DNA from: Cylicocyclus nassatus
Taxonomy: Eukaryota; Nematoda; Chromadorea; Rhabditida; Strongylidae
Assembly: GCA_958299035.1 (NCBI GenBank)
Contig: CATQJL010000112.1
Coordinates: forward strand, 83,966,636-84,030,635
Reading direction: 5' to 3'
Length of the DNA: 64,000 bases
The translations under genes and the position numbers were made by a program. Shown here one piece after another: positions 1-11,978 of this stretch; position 1 is the stretch's first letter; each line of letters starts with the position of its first letter. The notes below the pieces were generated by a model. The model searched no databases, had not been told where the DNA came from, and was given only the letters and a program-made list of their open reading frames with translations.

Positions 1-1698
1 TCAAAATGTTTCACGGAGTGCATTTTATTCCATGTAGTTTTCACCGTGCGCTTCGAATATTGCAGAAAATTCTCGGTTTTTAGGATTTTACATGTCTTTT
101 AATCTAATTTTGTGAGTATGCTCTTCATATATAATATGATTTTCTCTACAATCAAACGAAGATTCTTCTTTTAAAGTTCTCTGATAATGCACTTTGAAAA
201 AACTGTAAACATTGTTCCCAAAATCTCGGTTTTTCATGCATTAGGTGCTTTACGAATCTAAATTGCTTCCGCAAGTCTGCATCACTCTGCTTAAAAAACG
301 TTCTTAGGTGTTAACCGCTTTAGAATTTGTTCTGATTAATTATGCACATTTTCACAAAAAGCTTCGATTAGGATAAAATACCAACTGTCTAATCATAACA
401 CTGCAAGTTTGCATTTAGTACTATCAAATGCACCCCCTAAGCGGCAGCAATCTCGACTGCAAGCCATGGAAGACATAACTGCACTGCAGGTATGATACGT
501 CCAGAAAAATTCTAAGCGGATGGATCATGCATCTTCGGAGCTTTCGAAATTTTAGGAACCTTTTTTCAGGAAACTCCTTCATGTTTATCTCTTCCTTCTC
601 AATTTCCCATTATGTCCACAAGTCGTGTGACAAATCAGGTGTTGTCATTCTATGATCAAAACATTTTCTTAAAACTCATGTAACAAATCCAGACATCAGC
701 TTCACACTACAGCGATGACAGCGGAAATTCCACACTGCTTTCCAGTAATTTAGTACAAGAGGACCTTCAAACCTGCTTGGCGGATCAGGTAATATTTGTG
801 GCAGCTAATCATAAACTCTCGCATGATAACGTTTTAGATAGGCTCTAAGCAGCAGTTGGGTGGAAGCAACGCCACAACTTCAAATTTGGAGTCACGGAAA
901 AAGGAGTCACATCGCTTCTTAACGAAAGCTGAAAAGGAAGCACATAGAAGATCTACAGAAACCCAAGCTGCGCGCGATCTACGTCTTGCTGCTGATGTAC
1001 AACGAGCAGCTTTGAGGAAATCCAATGAAACTGAAAGCGAGCGCAAGCTACGCCTCGCAGTCAATGCAGAAAGGGCCAGACTGAGGAACGTGGCTAAAGA
1101 CGAAGAGAGCAGAGCCGACCGCCTTGCTAGAGAGGCTGAAAGAAGTAAAAAAAGAAGAGCGGCTGCTACTGCTGAGAAGCGGCTACTAAGGTCACATACA
1201 GGAGTGGATACCATGCAAGCACAGCCTGTGGCAGTATCTCGTAGAGACACTGCGCAAAAATCTCGGAAGCGTCCTCGATCACAGCAATCAGGAGAAAAAG
1301 ATTGCGTTCCGAGTACTTCCATTTTAAACAATTTCGAAGTCGTGGTTAGTTCATATACTGGAAAGTTTCGATTACAACATATAATTTACAGGAAAACGTT
1401 CCGGGTGCAAATTCTTCATATCTTTCTAGCGATATATCTATAGAGGAAATGGCAGATGAGGTTTTCAAAAACGAGAAATTGCTTGAAGGCTTTACGTTTT
1501 GGATTCAGGGCGAATTAACATCGCTTGAGCTATTTGAGCAAGAGAGTACTAGCACAATCCTCAACCAACGCATATTGAAAACCTCACAGATTGAAGAATC
1601 GAATTCCACTAACAATGAAGTAATTAGTACTTTTTTTAAATGGTTTTGATGAGTTTTCTATGTTTGTGGATCTAGCAAACTCAGATATCTAAAGTCCT
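1..1698. repeat. Direct repeat copy 1 (truncated Helitron 5' region)
   Basis: This stretch recurs at 3318-5015 with a constant offset of 3317 bp. I found two substitutions (A1477 against G4794, and G1627 against C4944). Homology stops after position 1698/5015. The left end may lie outside the window because the repeat is already present at base 1. It carries the first five coding exons of the Helitron gene but not the rest. The near identity means either a recent duplication or an assembly artefact. Confidence 0.95.
466..1619 (+). pseudogene. Duplicated 5' exon block of Helitron Rep/helicase gene, 3' truncated
   Basis: Five exons can be read in frame here: 466-489, 570-638, 693-788, 838-1344 and 1392-1619. 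They are the same as the first five exons of the intact gene downstream. All junctions are GT-AG and phase 0. The 169-residue fourth exon is rich in Arg, Glu and Ala and contains about three 23-residue charged repeats, as seen in the N-terminal parts of some animal Helitron proteins. After the fifth exon a donor (GTAATTAG) is present, but the acceptor and the remaining exons are replaced by unrelated sequence beyond 1698. No HUH or helicase domain follows, so this block cannot encode an active transposase. It could still be transcribed, because it carries the same upstream region as the intact copy. The start codon is a guess: the frame is open upstream of 466 to about 419. Confidence 0.75.
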
Positions 1699-3317
1699 GT
1701 TGATCAAGTGGCATAACCCACGAAGTCACCAGACAAGCTAACTTTCGTATAGTTTCAATTGCTCCAACGTTTTACAAGAGCAACTCGACTTCAACCGAAT
1801 TGGAACAGGTTAGTTGACAATTTGACTAAAATCTTTGTATTCCTCAAACATTACCATAAAAGATTGCGAATTTAAATGCAAAAATTCATGAACTAGAAAC
1901 TTACACAATCCAATTACGAATTTAGAAATTGATCGTAGTTTTTTTGTCCATTCTTCAAATCCAAGGTCAAAAAATGCCCAAATTTCACGCAGCAAGAATT
2001 TGTTGCATTACGTCTGATTCGCTCTCGCAAAAATGCTTGAAAAATTTGCATTGCTTTTATAGATCATTCTTCTGTGCTTTGGTTCACGATAACTTGCAGA
2101 GCGTTTCAGAATCATGCTGTATATGAATGGCAAATAATTAGCATTTTTAAGTTCCAAAGCGGCGCCGAATTTGTTGTAGATCTATTTCCTCCTTCCTTTG
2201 GCATCTCAAACTTCTCTATCTCTATTTTGGAGCGTGATTATGAGTGCACCATGTAGAGATAGACATTTCACCAAAATATTGCAGGTTTCTCATATTTCAT
2301 TTATGTTTCCTAATCGTAAAACAATCGCGCCAAATTTTTATTCAATGAATTTATTCCTTTCTTCAATTTTTCTGCCAACATATTTCAGCAAGGAAGTCGA
2401 AATTTTCAGCTTCTCCAAAAAATGCTTAGTAAATGTTTTTATCGTAGGCAAACTGCACTAAATCCGTTTTTGGAAATCACTCGAAATCGGTAATATTTTT
2501 TCCTGACAATCTCTGCTTAGAATTTTTTTGACTGAGTTGGTTTGGATTATCCTATTGCATAGCACCCATTCCCTTAAGAATTTGTTTTACTGTCTCTGTT
2601 TCGTTCTTGCAATGCATGCAAAAATTGCATTGTTTTTTAGTTCATTTTTGTCCTTTGGTTCACGATAGTCTGTAAGTAGCATCTTTCCTGATCGTAAAAC
2701 AGCTGCGCCAGATCTTTACTCGATAGATTCATTCTATTTTCTATAATATTTCTGCCAACATATCTCAGCAAAAAAGTTTGAATTTTTCTAACTTCTCCAT
2801 ATATTTCTTTGTTTGCAATGCCTATGCCATCCAAAAGAATCTGTCAGATGTTTTAGCGGAGTAGTTGCAGTTTTTCGAATTTCAAGTGCTTCATCACCTT
2901 TCTTATTCAGAAAACGTTGCGAAAAACCGTTTTTGATGGATCTATACCGTTCTGTTTCTCTTTCTTCAGGTGTGATCTCTACTAATGTAGACGTGAGCAC
3001 TTCACTCGATCAGTTTTACTGTTTGCTACAAAGATATATTATATTTACGAGACTCAGCCAGATGTTCCAATTTTTCGCTATTTGTTCAATGCATAATCGG
3101 TGTTAATCAACTCAAAAAAACTGACAAATCTCTTTTTGGATATTTTTCACAATGTCGACAAATGCGCTCACTCGAAAGATCTGGAAACAATAAACTCTGT
3201 GCAAGAGACATGTTTGAGATGAATTCTTGAATCAGACAGATGTTGGGCATGTCTAAAATCCAAAGCGCCATTCAAGCGGTGTTCACAAACCTCATTCATG
3301 GCACAAAGGTTAACTAT
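1699..3317. other. Spacer between the two Helitron 5' repeats; internally duplicated
   Basis: I see no convincing gene. The spacer contains its own degenerate duplication: a block near 2020-2430 (GGTTCACGATA, then CTGCCAACATAT) reappears at about 2600-2800. It may be normal upstream sequence of the Helitron or inserted DNA. The window gives no means to decide. Confidence 0.5.
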
Positions 3318-5015
3318 TCAAAATGTTTCACGGAGTGCATTTTATTCCATGTAGTTTTCACCGTGCGCTTCGAATATTGCAGAAAATTCTCGGTTTTTAG
3401 GATTTTACATGTCTTTTAATCTAATTTTGTGAGTATGCTCTTCATATATAATATGATTTTCTCTACAATCAAACGAAGATTCTTCTTTTAAAGTTCTCTG
3501 ATAATGCACTTTGAAAAAACTGTAAACATTGTTCCCAAAATCTCGGTTTTTCATGCATTAGGTGCTTTACGAATCTAAATTGCTTCCGCAAGTCTGCATC
3601 ACTCTGCTTAAAAAACGTTCTTAGGTGTTAACCGCTTTAGAATTTGTTCTGATTAATTATGCACATTTTCACAAAAAGCTTCGATTAGGATAAAATACCA
3701 ACTGTCTAATCATAACACTGCAAGTTTGCATTTAGTACTATCAAATGCACCCCCTAAGCGGCAGCAATCTCGACTGCAAGCCATGGAAGACATAACTGCA
3801 CTGCAGGTATGATACGTCCAGAAAAATTCTAAGCGGATGGATCATGCATCTTCGGAGCTTTCGAAATTTTAGGAACCTTTTTTCAGGAAACTCCTTCATG
3901 TTTATCTCTTCCTTCTCAATTTCCCATTATGTCCACAAGTCGTGTGACAAATCAGGTGTTGTCATTCTATGATCAAAACATTTTCTTAAAACTCATGTAA
4001 CAAATCCAGACATCAGCTTCACACTACAGCGATGACAGCGGAAATTCCACACTGCTTTCCAGTAATTTAGTACAAGAGGACCTTCAAACCTGCTTGGCGG
4101 ATCAGGTAATATTTGTGGCAGCTAATCATAAACTCTCGCATGATAACGTTTTAGATAGGCTCTAAGCAGCAGTTGGGTGGAAGCAACGCCACAACTTCAA
4201 ATTTGGAGTCACGGAAAAAGGAGTCACATCGCTTCTTAACGAAAGCTGAAAAGGAAGCACATAGAAGATCTACAGAAACCCAAGCTGCGCGCGATCTACG
4301 TCTTGCTGCTGATGTACAACGAGCAGCTTTGAGGAAATCCAATGAAACTGAAAGCGAGCGCAAGCTACGCCTCGCAGTCAATGCAGAAAGGGCCAGACTG
4401 AGGAACGTGGCTAAAGACGAAGAGAGCAGAGCCGACCGCCTTGCTAGAGAGGCTGAAAGAAGTAAAAAAAGAAGAGCGGCTGCTACTGCTGAGAAGCGGC
4501 TACTAAGGTCACATACAGGAGTGGATACCATGCAAGCACAGCCTGTGGCAGTATCTCGTAGAGACACTGCGCAAAAATCTCGGAAGCGTCCTCGATCACA
4601 GCAATCAGGAGAAAAAGATTGCGTTCCGAGTACTTCCATTTTAAACAATTTCGAAGTCGTGGTTAGTTCATATACTGGAAAGTTTCGATTACAACATATA
4701 ATTTACAGGAAAACGTTCCGGGTGCAAATTCTTCATATCTTTCTAGCGATATATCTATAGAGGAAATGGCAGATGAGGTTTTCAAAAACGAGAGATTGCT
4801 TGAAGGCTTTACGTTTTGGATTCAGGGCGAATTAACATCGCTTGAGCTATTTGAGCAAGAGAGTACTAGCACAATCCTCAACCAACGCATATTGAAAACC
4901 TCACAGATTGAAGAATCGAATTCCACTAACAATGAAGTAATTACTACTTTTTTTAAATGGTTTTGATGAGTTTTCTATGTTTGTGGATCTAGCAAACTCA
5001 GATATCTAAAGTCCT
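3318..5015. repeat. Direct repeat copy 2 (5' part of the intact Helitron)
   Basis: This is the second copy of the 1698-bp repeat. It runs without a break into the rest of the Helitron gene. The first base of each copy is preceded by different sequence only insofar as copy 1 begins at the window edge, so the true left limit of the repeat is unknown. Confidence 0.95.
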
Positions 5016-8000
5016 ATGACTTTTTTTTGTTCAGAGCAACTTTGCGAGGACTCCAACGATTGCGTCCACTGTGCTCTTGCAGGATTTGACTTCGCAGGTA
5101 TATAGCAACAAAACCTCTTTAGAAAAGCTTAAATGCTGCACTTAATCCACGTTTTGTACAGGCCCCTCGTGCACTGGAAGTAAACTTGAATGACGTAGAT
5201 GAGAATAGTCTTAATTTCACAACTCACCGAAGTTCAGTACGTAGAGGGCACCAAGATTGCGAGGTTACACTACTTCCCAGTGAGATCTCTTCGACTACAT
5301 GGGGAACTGTGGTGAGCTTGGGTTATGCACATGTTTTGAGTGAAATCACTTAGTATTTCAAGTATCCTCCTCCAAGAACTGCGTTCAGTGAGTCTTTGAA
5401 TACAACTACAGAGCAGTCTACGATTCAGGTCGGGTCACATGAAACCGTTGCGCTAATTGAGTAAAGCAATGTTTTAGATGAGGTTAACTCGGGGCAATGA
5501 ACAGCGTTGCCGCAGATCGCCTCCCAACTTCGGCATAGCTTTGACTGGGAATAACATAGCGGAAAACTACTTAGGAGTTCTCAATGTGAGCTGCAATCAC
5601 TGCGCAGCTCTCTATTTTCCTGGCGAGGCTAAACCTAGGAACGGTTGCTTCAATATGTGTTGCAATTTTGGAAACATCTCTCTGGATCTATTTTCAAATT
5701 TCCCGGAGCTTTTCTTTTCCCTATACACTGGAACAAGTGACCTCTCGAAGAATTTCCGTATGCATATTCGGTCTTATAACAGTGCCCTTGCCATGGCTTC
5801 AATGGGTGCACAAGTGGACACTCCTCGTGGCTTCGGACCTTACTGCTACCGAATCCACGGCCAAGTATACCATTACGTCGGTCCCGCGAGACCAGAAAAA
5901 GGACTTCGTCCACAATTCGGACAAATATATATACTAGACACGGACGCTGCAGCTGCCGAAAGAATTGGAAACCCAGCTAATGCAAATTGTAATGCAACTG
6001 TGATGCAGCAGTTATCATCTTGGTTGCACTCCCACAACAGTTATGCTGCATCAATCAAAATGATGGGAGAGGTGGCTGCAGAAGAAGAACAACGAGCTCT
6101 CATTGAAAAAAGGCAAATACCAACAATTCGCATGGTTTTTGATGAAGGCGGTAGTTTGGATCGTCGTCGGTACAATGTCCCCGCTTCAAGCGAGATCGCT
6201 GTTGTCTACGTAGGAGAAGACAACGATGTTCCGGCAACTCGCTCTCTAGCAATCCATTACAGAGGAGGTAGTTTGAAAAAAATTCGAGACATTGACGGTT
6301 GCTGCGACCCGTTAACTTACCCTTTGATATTTCCTAGGGGAGGACAGGGGTGGCATGTTGACCTGAAAAAGAACCCGAGCACGCGCATCCGGACAAGAAT
6401 AAGTCAGCGCGAGTTTTACTCGAATTTGCTTGCAGTGCGCCGGTCTTTCAATCCACTTCATTTTGCCGGGAAACTTATGCAGCAATTCGTCGTTGATGCA
6501 TATGTGAAGATTGAACAAAATAGACTAAATTATGCCCGAACACATCAGAAGGAACTTCGAGTCGATAGCTACAAAGGGCTTATGGATCACTTGGCTAGAG
6601 ATGATACAGACGGACCTTCAGGTCAACGGATAATTCTACCGTCTTCATTTCAAGGCAGCCCCCGCGCCATGCATCAGGCTTATCAAGACGCGATGGCCAT
6701 TGTGGCAAAATACGGAAAGCCCGACTATTTCTTAACGTTTACTTGCAATCCTAAATGGAAAGAAATAACCGAGAATTTGCATCCAGGCCAATGTTCGTCC
6801 GATCGACCTGATTTGGTGACCCGCGTATTCAACCGGAAACTGGAAGTCCTGCAAGATCATTTATTTGAAAAGAAGGTCTTAGGGCGTGTAGCAGCTTACG
6901 TTGGGATCGTAGAGTGGCAAAAACGAGGTCTTCCTCATTGCCATATGCTTCTCATCATGGCCGCAGATTCGAAGCCAAGGACCAGCGAGAATGTTGATGC
7001 AGCAGTTCAGGCGTGTCTTCCAAGTGTCACAGATAGTCCCCGTCTTCTCAGCATAGTAGCAAGGAACATGATCCACCGTCGGTGTGGGACAACCAATTTG
7101 AATGCACCTTGCATGGTGAATGGAGAGTGCTCAAAACGGTTCCCAAAGGAGTTTCGAGACACAACTGACGTTGATGTAAACGGTTACCCCAACTATAAAA
7201 GGCCTGATGACGGCCGCACAGTAACGATTAGAGACGAAACGTTCGACAACAGGCACGTTGTGCCTTATGATCGGTATCTGTTGCTGCTTTTAAACGCACA
7301 CATAAATCTTGAGATTTGCGGTTACGTGCAAGCGGTCAAGTACCTTTATAAGTACGTATACAAAGGTCCGGATCGAGCTGCTTTACGATTGCTGCAGCAG
7401 GATCCCATCCGACAATCTGACGAGATAAGAGCTCACCTGGACGCTCGCTACGTATGCTCGCCAGAAGCACTTCATCACATTTTCATGTTCGGAAGCCAAT
7501 TTAAATCCGCTACTGTTTACCGCCTTCCCGTACACCTTCCCGACTTCCAGTTGGTGACTTTTCAGTCAGGTGGGGAACGAGAAGCAGCAGAACGCGAGGC
7601 AAGCAAAGACTCCATGTTAACAGCTTGGTTCAAGCTTAACATCGAATACGAGCTTATGGAAAATCAGAACATTATATGTGATGGTGTAGATGCTCGCAAT
7701 CTTTGCTACCATCAGCTGCCTGAGCACTTCACTTTTGTGAACGCACGTAAATGGAAAAGAAGGGGAAGAGGAAGTCGCCAGATTGGACGCATGTATATGG
7801 TGTCTCCCGCAGAACCAGAGAGATTTGCTCTACGTATTTTGCTCCTTCATCGGAAGAACATGCATTCTTTCGAGGACCTTCGCACTGTCGAAGGTAATGT
7901 GCATTCTACATTTCTAGATGCAGCGAGAGCTTTGGGATTTCTGCGTGACGATTCCCATTACGAGAGCTGTTTGGAGGAAGCTACTCAGTTTCAAATGCCT

Positions 8001-9617
8001 GCGCAATTAAGGGCGTTGTTTAGTTATATGCTGGCGTTCTGTGAAATGTCTGATCCACGACACTTATATGATCGCTTCAAGGCTGACATGGCTGAAGATT
8101 TTAGTCATGGGGGAGCTACAGCATCTGATGCAGAAGCACTTGCGTACTACGATCTATATGATAGACTGCAAATACTGCGTTACGACCTTCCTGCCAGTAT
8201 CACTCCACCTACACACATTCGACCAGTACTACAGGACCAAACTGACTACGCTTCTCACGAGGAAAAAGGCAGGGAAATGTATCAGTGCCTCAATAGGCAG
8301 CAGAAATCAATCGCAGACAGTATTCTAGCTTCCTTTGATTCGGATGCGTCTAAGCTACACTTTGTCGACGGTCCTGGAGGCAGCGGAAAAACCTATCTTT
8401 ACAATTGCCTATATCATGTGTTGAAAGGAAAACACAAGTCTATCATCTGTGTCGCGTGGACAGGAATTGCAGCAAATTTGTTACCTGAAGGCAGGACAGC
8501 CTGCTCAACATTCAAGTTGAATATGAGGTCTGGAAATCGAGAGAGCACATTGAGACGTGAATCTAAAGAGGCCATCCCTCTAAAAGAAGCAGATATAATC
8601 ATCTGGGATGAAATCAGCATGGTTTCAAAATTTTCTTTGGAGGCAATCGATCGTCTTTTCCAGGATCTGATGTGCAACACTAAGAATTTTGGAGGAAAGA
8701 CTGTAGTCTTGGGCGGGGACTTCCGACAGGTGTTGCCTATCATAGAGCGTGGAAGGGATGCTGATATGGTTGATGCATGCGTAAAAAATAGCGACCTCTG
8801 GGAGTTTTTTCGCATGCATCAGCTTTCAGTCAACATGAGATCCGCAGAATCTGGCTCTTCTTGGTGCGATTTTTTGATGAGAGTTGGAAATGGAGAGGTA
8901 GAAGAAGACGAAATGGGACGAATAGAGATTCCAGCAGAAATAGTCTCTAATGGCAATCTCATAGACGATGTTTTCGGTGATCTGTTGACAGACTTCCACA
9001 CTTTGAGTGAACGTGCGATTCTGGCACCTCGAAATATCGACGTACATGAAATCAATGAAGGAGTTTTGGATAAACTCCCAGGACAGCTTCACGAATACTA
9101 CAGTGTAGACGATGTGATTAGCGATGAACCGCAAAACGATTTTACCAGCGAATTTCTCAACAGTCTCACCCCAACAGGAATGCCCCCACACAAACTAAGG
9201 TTAAAAGAAGGCGCTATAGTCATGCTTTTGAGGAATCTTGATGTTCGAAATGGATTGTGCAATGGAACAAGACTGATTGTCACACACTTCAAACGTTTTG
9301 TTCTGGGATGTAGATTTGCATCAGGAGATCGGAAAGGAAAATGGGCCCTAATACCACGTATCGACAACTTTACAGACAAAGGTGTACCGTTTCGATTGAG
9401 AAGGACGCAATTTCCTGTTCGTTTGTCATTTGCAATGACAATAAATAAAGCTCAAGGCCAGAGTTTCACGAAAGTGGGTATCTCCCTTGGAACGGAGATA
9501 TTTTCACATGGACAATTATACGTCGCCTTATCGAGATGTCGAAGTAAAGAAGGAGTCAAAGTGTATAAGAAAGAGGAAAGAGTGAGGAACGTCGTCATAA
9601 GAGCAGTTCTCAATTAA
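3783..9617 (+). CDS. Helitron Rep/helicase transposase (spliced, nine exons)
   Basis: This encodes the rolling-circle transposase of an autonomous Helitron. Exons I can read: 3783-3806, 3887-3955, 4010-4105, 4155-4661, 4709-4936, 5035-5097, 5162-5311, 5363-5428 and 5478-9617, about 1780 residues in all. Every intron is phase 0 and 47-98 nt long. The last exon encodes 1379 residues (numbering below counts from 5478). It starts with a Cys-rich segment (CNHC, then CFNMCC). The Rep domain has FTCNP (421-425), the HUH motif HCH (487-489) and the two-tyrosine motif YLYKYVYK (622-629). The PIF1-like helicase has Walker A GPGGSGKT (965-972), Walker B WDE (1043-1045), GGDFRQ (1079-1084), NKAQGQS (1323-1329) and YVALSR (1348-1353). 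The long exon is uninterrupted, so the element looks recently active. The exact start codon, and the acceptor at 5362 (TTCAAG), are the least certain parts. I could not find a 3' hairpin plus CTRR end downstream. Confidence 0.9.
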
Positions 9618-10176
9618 TCCTTAACTAACGGCGTTCAAAGCTCAAAGATCATATGCCGAAATCAAGATTGTGCCATTGCGGCCCATTTATTATTTCACGA
9701 TGCACAGTTTTCCTGCATGCTCCTTGCAAGAAGATCAACAGAGTCCGCAAGCAAGGTATGGCAAAAAACAAAGTCATTAAACTTCGTTAATTCACATTTT
9801 CAGCAAACATGTACGTGTACGTACCCATGCGCAAACAAGAGAGAACATAGCGCAAAAAAACAGAGCAGGGTGGGTTTTATTGATTGTGGTTCAATATTTT
9901 TTCAAATTACAGTTTATCCCGTCTACCTCATTCGCAAGCAAGATACGGCAAGTCCGCAAAATCAGTGCACTTTACACGATTTGCTTTTAAGCTATACGTG
10001 CCTTTGCTTATGCGAAGAAAGGGAAAATTCACGGCTTAAAAGAGTGCATGGTAGGTTTTGTTGATATGCTTCAGTATTCTCTGACACGCTTCAAAACCCA
10101 ACTTACAGGTGCTCTCGCCTACAGACTTATCCATCGCGCAAGTCCTGTGTCTTGGTAACGTACAATTTTCGTCTTA
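9618..10176. other. Downstream flank of the Helitron gene; no gene seen
   Basis: No credible coding region. The Helitron 3' terminus should lie in or beyond this stretch, but I see no CTAG or CTAA end preceded by a hairpin. A GCAAGCAAGATACGGCAAG-like phrase occurs twice in diverged form (near 9751 and 9938), so part of it is an internal duplication. Confidence 0.4.
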
Positions 10177-10405
10177 AGGGCCAGGCATACTTACGCGATT
10201 TCACTCGCGACGCAATTTGGCAATTCGCCAGAACTCTTCAGATCCAACCAAGCAAATTGCACATGTATGGTATGTATAACTTACTTGGATTGATAAAATG
10301 CGCAAATTTCTGTACATCTGAGATATGCTTACAGTGAGTTGTGGACAGTTGGAATATTGCCAAGTCGCGTCGCGACTGAAATCGTGTGAAGTGTGCCCGG
10401 CCCCT
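10177..10405. mobile_element. TIR MITE, TTCACGCGATTT family (copy 1)
   Basis: The left end AGGGCCAGGCATACTT and the inverted right end pair with each other, and the terminal repeats continue through a TCGCGACGCGA-like core. It is the inverted counterpart of the element at 52814-53043; both share CAATATTCCAACTGTCC next to one terminus. It is flanked on the left by TTA, while the right flank has decayed. The family probably belongs to a TTA-duplicating superfamily such as PIF/Harbinger, which is an inference from the other copy. Confidence 0.8.
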
Positions 10406-10657
10406 CACACTTTGTCTTCTCGAGATCAGGAACGTCGGATCACGAGAAACCATGCATCCTGCATTAAATCTGTTTTTCTTGAATATAGTAAACTCGCATA
10501 TTTTTGATCATTTGTCGGTTTAATATTCTTCCACCTCGATTACTGTCTCCCACATCTTTTCAAAACTTATACATGCATACCTACTCAACTCCTCATATAA
10601 AGACTTCTAACGCCACAAAACTTTCGACACATCCCACTCCATTCCTCACACACACAG

Positions 10658-10694
10658 CCAGTCCAAAGCGCCGCGAAGCGGCGCTTTGGACTGG
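10658..10694. repeat. Perfect 17-bp stem hairpin at a Helitron left edge
   Basis: CCAGTCCAAAGCGCCGC, the loop GAA, then the exact reverse complement. The hairpin abuts the truncated left end of the Helitron at 10695. The usual TCTTATATATAAAGC start is missing its first bases here. Confidence 0.9.
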
Positions 10695-11522
10695 TAAGAT
10701 ATAAAGCTGAATGTCTGTTTGTATGTCTGTCTGTCTGTCTGTATGTATGTATGTCTGTGAGTACGTATGTTCCGAATAGAAAATTCCATTTCTGAACCGA
10801 TCCGGACCAAACTTGGCAACATACACTTCGGGCCCCGGCGGGTGTCATAGGCTACTTTTCGTCATCGATCGATATCGATTTTATCGATTTTTATCGATTT
10901 TTTTGCTGAGTTCACCTACGGGGCTGGGAGTTGGCACAGGGGGTAATCGAGCATGGGGATTCCGAATACATTATTGGTTTTCAGGATTATCGATTACTTT
11001 TATCGATTTTATCGATTTTTTGCAAAGTTTGAGCTACGGGGCTGGGAGTTGGCACAGGGGGGTAATCGAGCATGCTGATCATCCCCAAGGGGGGTGATCA
11101 GCATGCTCGATTACACCCCTGTGCCAAATTCCAGCCCCCTAGCTCAAAATTTCAAAAAATCGATAAAATCGATAAAAGTAATGGGCGATCCTGAAAACTA
11201 ATATTGTGTTCGTAATCAGCATGCTCGATTACCCCCCCTGTGCAAAATCCCAGCCTCGCATGTCAAAATTTACAAAAAATCGATAAAATCAATAAAAGTA
11301 ATCAATAATCCTGAAAACTAATATTGTATTCGGAATCCCCATGCTCACTTCCCCCCTGTGCCAACTCCTAGCCCTGTAGGTGAACTCTGCAAAAAAATCG
11401 ATAAAAATCGGTAAAATCGACATCGATCGATAACGAAAAGTGGACTGTGACACCTGCCGGGGCCCGAAGTGTATGTGTGCCAAGTTTGGTCCAGATACGG
11501 CGGAGCCGGGTAAGCCAGCTAG
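10695..11522. mobile_element. Non-autonomous Helitron, palindromic (foldback) form
   Basis: It starts with TATAAAGCTGAATGTCTGT, has a TCTG-rich stretch and the block TTCCGAATAGAAAATTCCA, and ends with GGCGGAGCCGGGTAAGCCAG then CTAG before T, the canonical Helitron 3' end. Internally, about 120-bp modules (GAGCTACGGGGCTGGGAGTT, repeated ATCGAT) run forward, meet a palindrome near 11080-11105, and then run back as reverse complement, ending with the inverse of the 5' segment (GTGCCAAGTTTGGTCC). It has no coding capacity. Confidence 0.85.
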
Positions 11523-11560
11523 TTTCCCATATGACAGTTTTCCATTCTATATCTGTTTAG

Positions 11561-11822
11561 AGTATGGAAGAGCAGTTGAATACTTCAAGGAAATGCGAGA
11601 GCAGTCTCGAGAAAGCTCTTCAGGTTTGTAACACGTTATGTTCGAAGCATTACTATACTTGTTAAGAGTATGGGAGAATTGGTGAAGGTTCTAAGTGAGA
11701 GCGAAATCGATCCGGATACGCTCACTGAGGTTTGTAGCATAGCGACTGCCAGGCTACGGATTGTAAGTGTCGAAAAACGAAGGAATACTCGATTCTGGAA
11801 CTTGCTGAGGTTTAGCATATGA
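11561..11822 (+). pseudogene. TRAIP-like RING ligase paralogue A, 3' exons only
   Basis: Exon 11561-11623 (63 nt, 21 codons, beginning SMEEQLNTSRK) aligns with the helical exon of the other two paralogues. The next exon starts at 11667 (SMGELVKVLSESE) and matches their terminal exon, running to a stop at 11822, although the C-terminus has diverged. No RING exon is present upstream: the Helitron ending at 11522 lies directly before it. This is probably a fragment left by duplication or by Helitron capture or insertion. Confidence 0.7.
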
Positions 11823-11978
11823 TGCAAGCCTAAGGTGCTTCATAATTCTGACCAAAAAAAGAAGCTGTCTGATATCCTTGCCATGAATGTAACCAAAAAG
11901 CAATGCTGCACATGAATCTACTTTAGTTCTTTGTCCTGCAAAAATCATACCTTTTTGTAGATCTCTTAATGACTGGTA

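Noticed and set aside
834..1331. 165-residue minus-strand frame opposite the Helitron exon (also at 4151-4648)
   Set aside because: It is the shadow of the Arg/Glu-rich exon on the plus strand, which has splice signals and joins in frame.
3311..3325. Helitron 5' terminus at the start of the 3318 repeat (TTCAAAATG)
   Set aside because: The TC is preceded by T, not A, and the repeat's left limit is not visible, so the terminus cannot be assigned.
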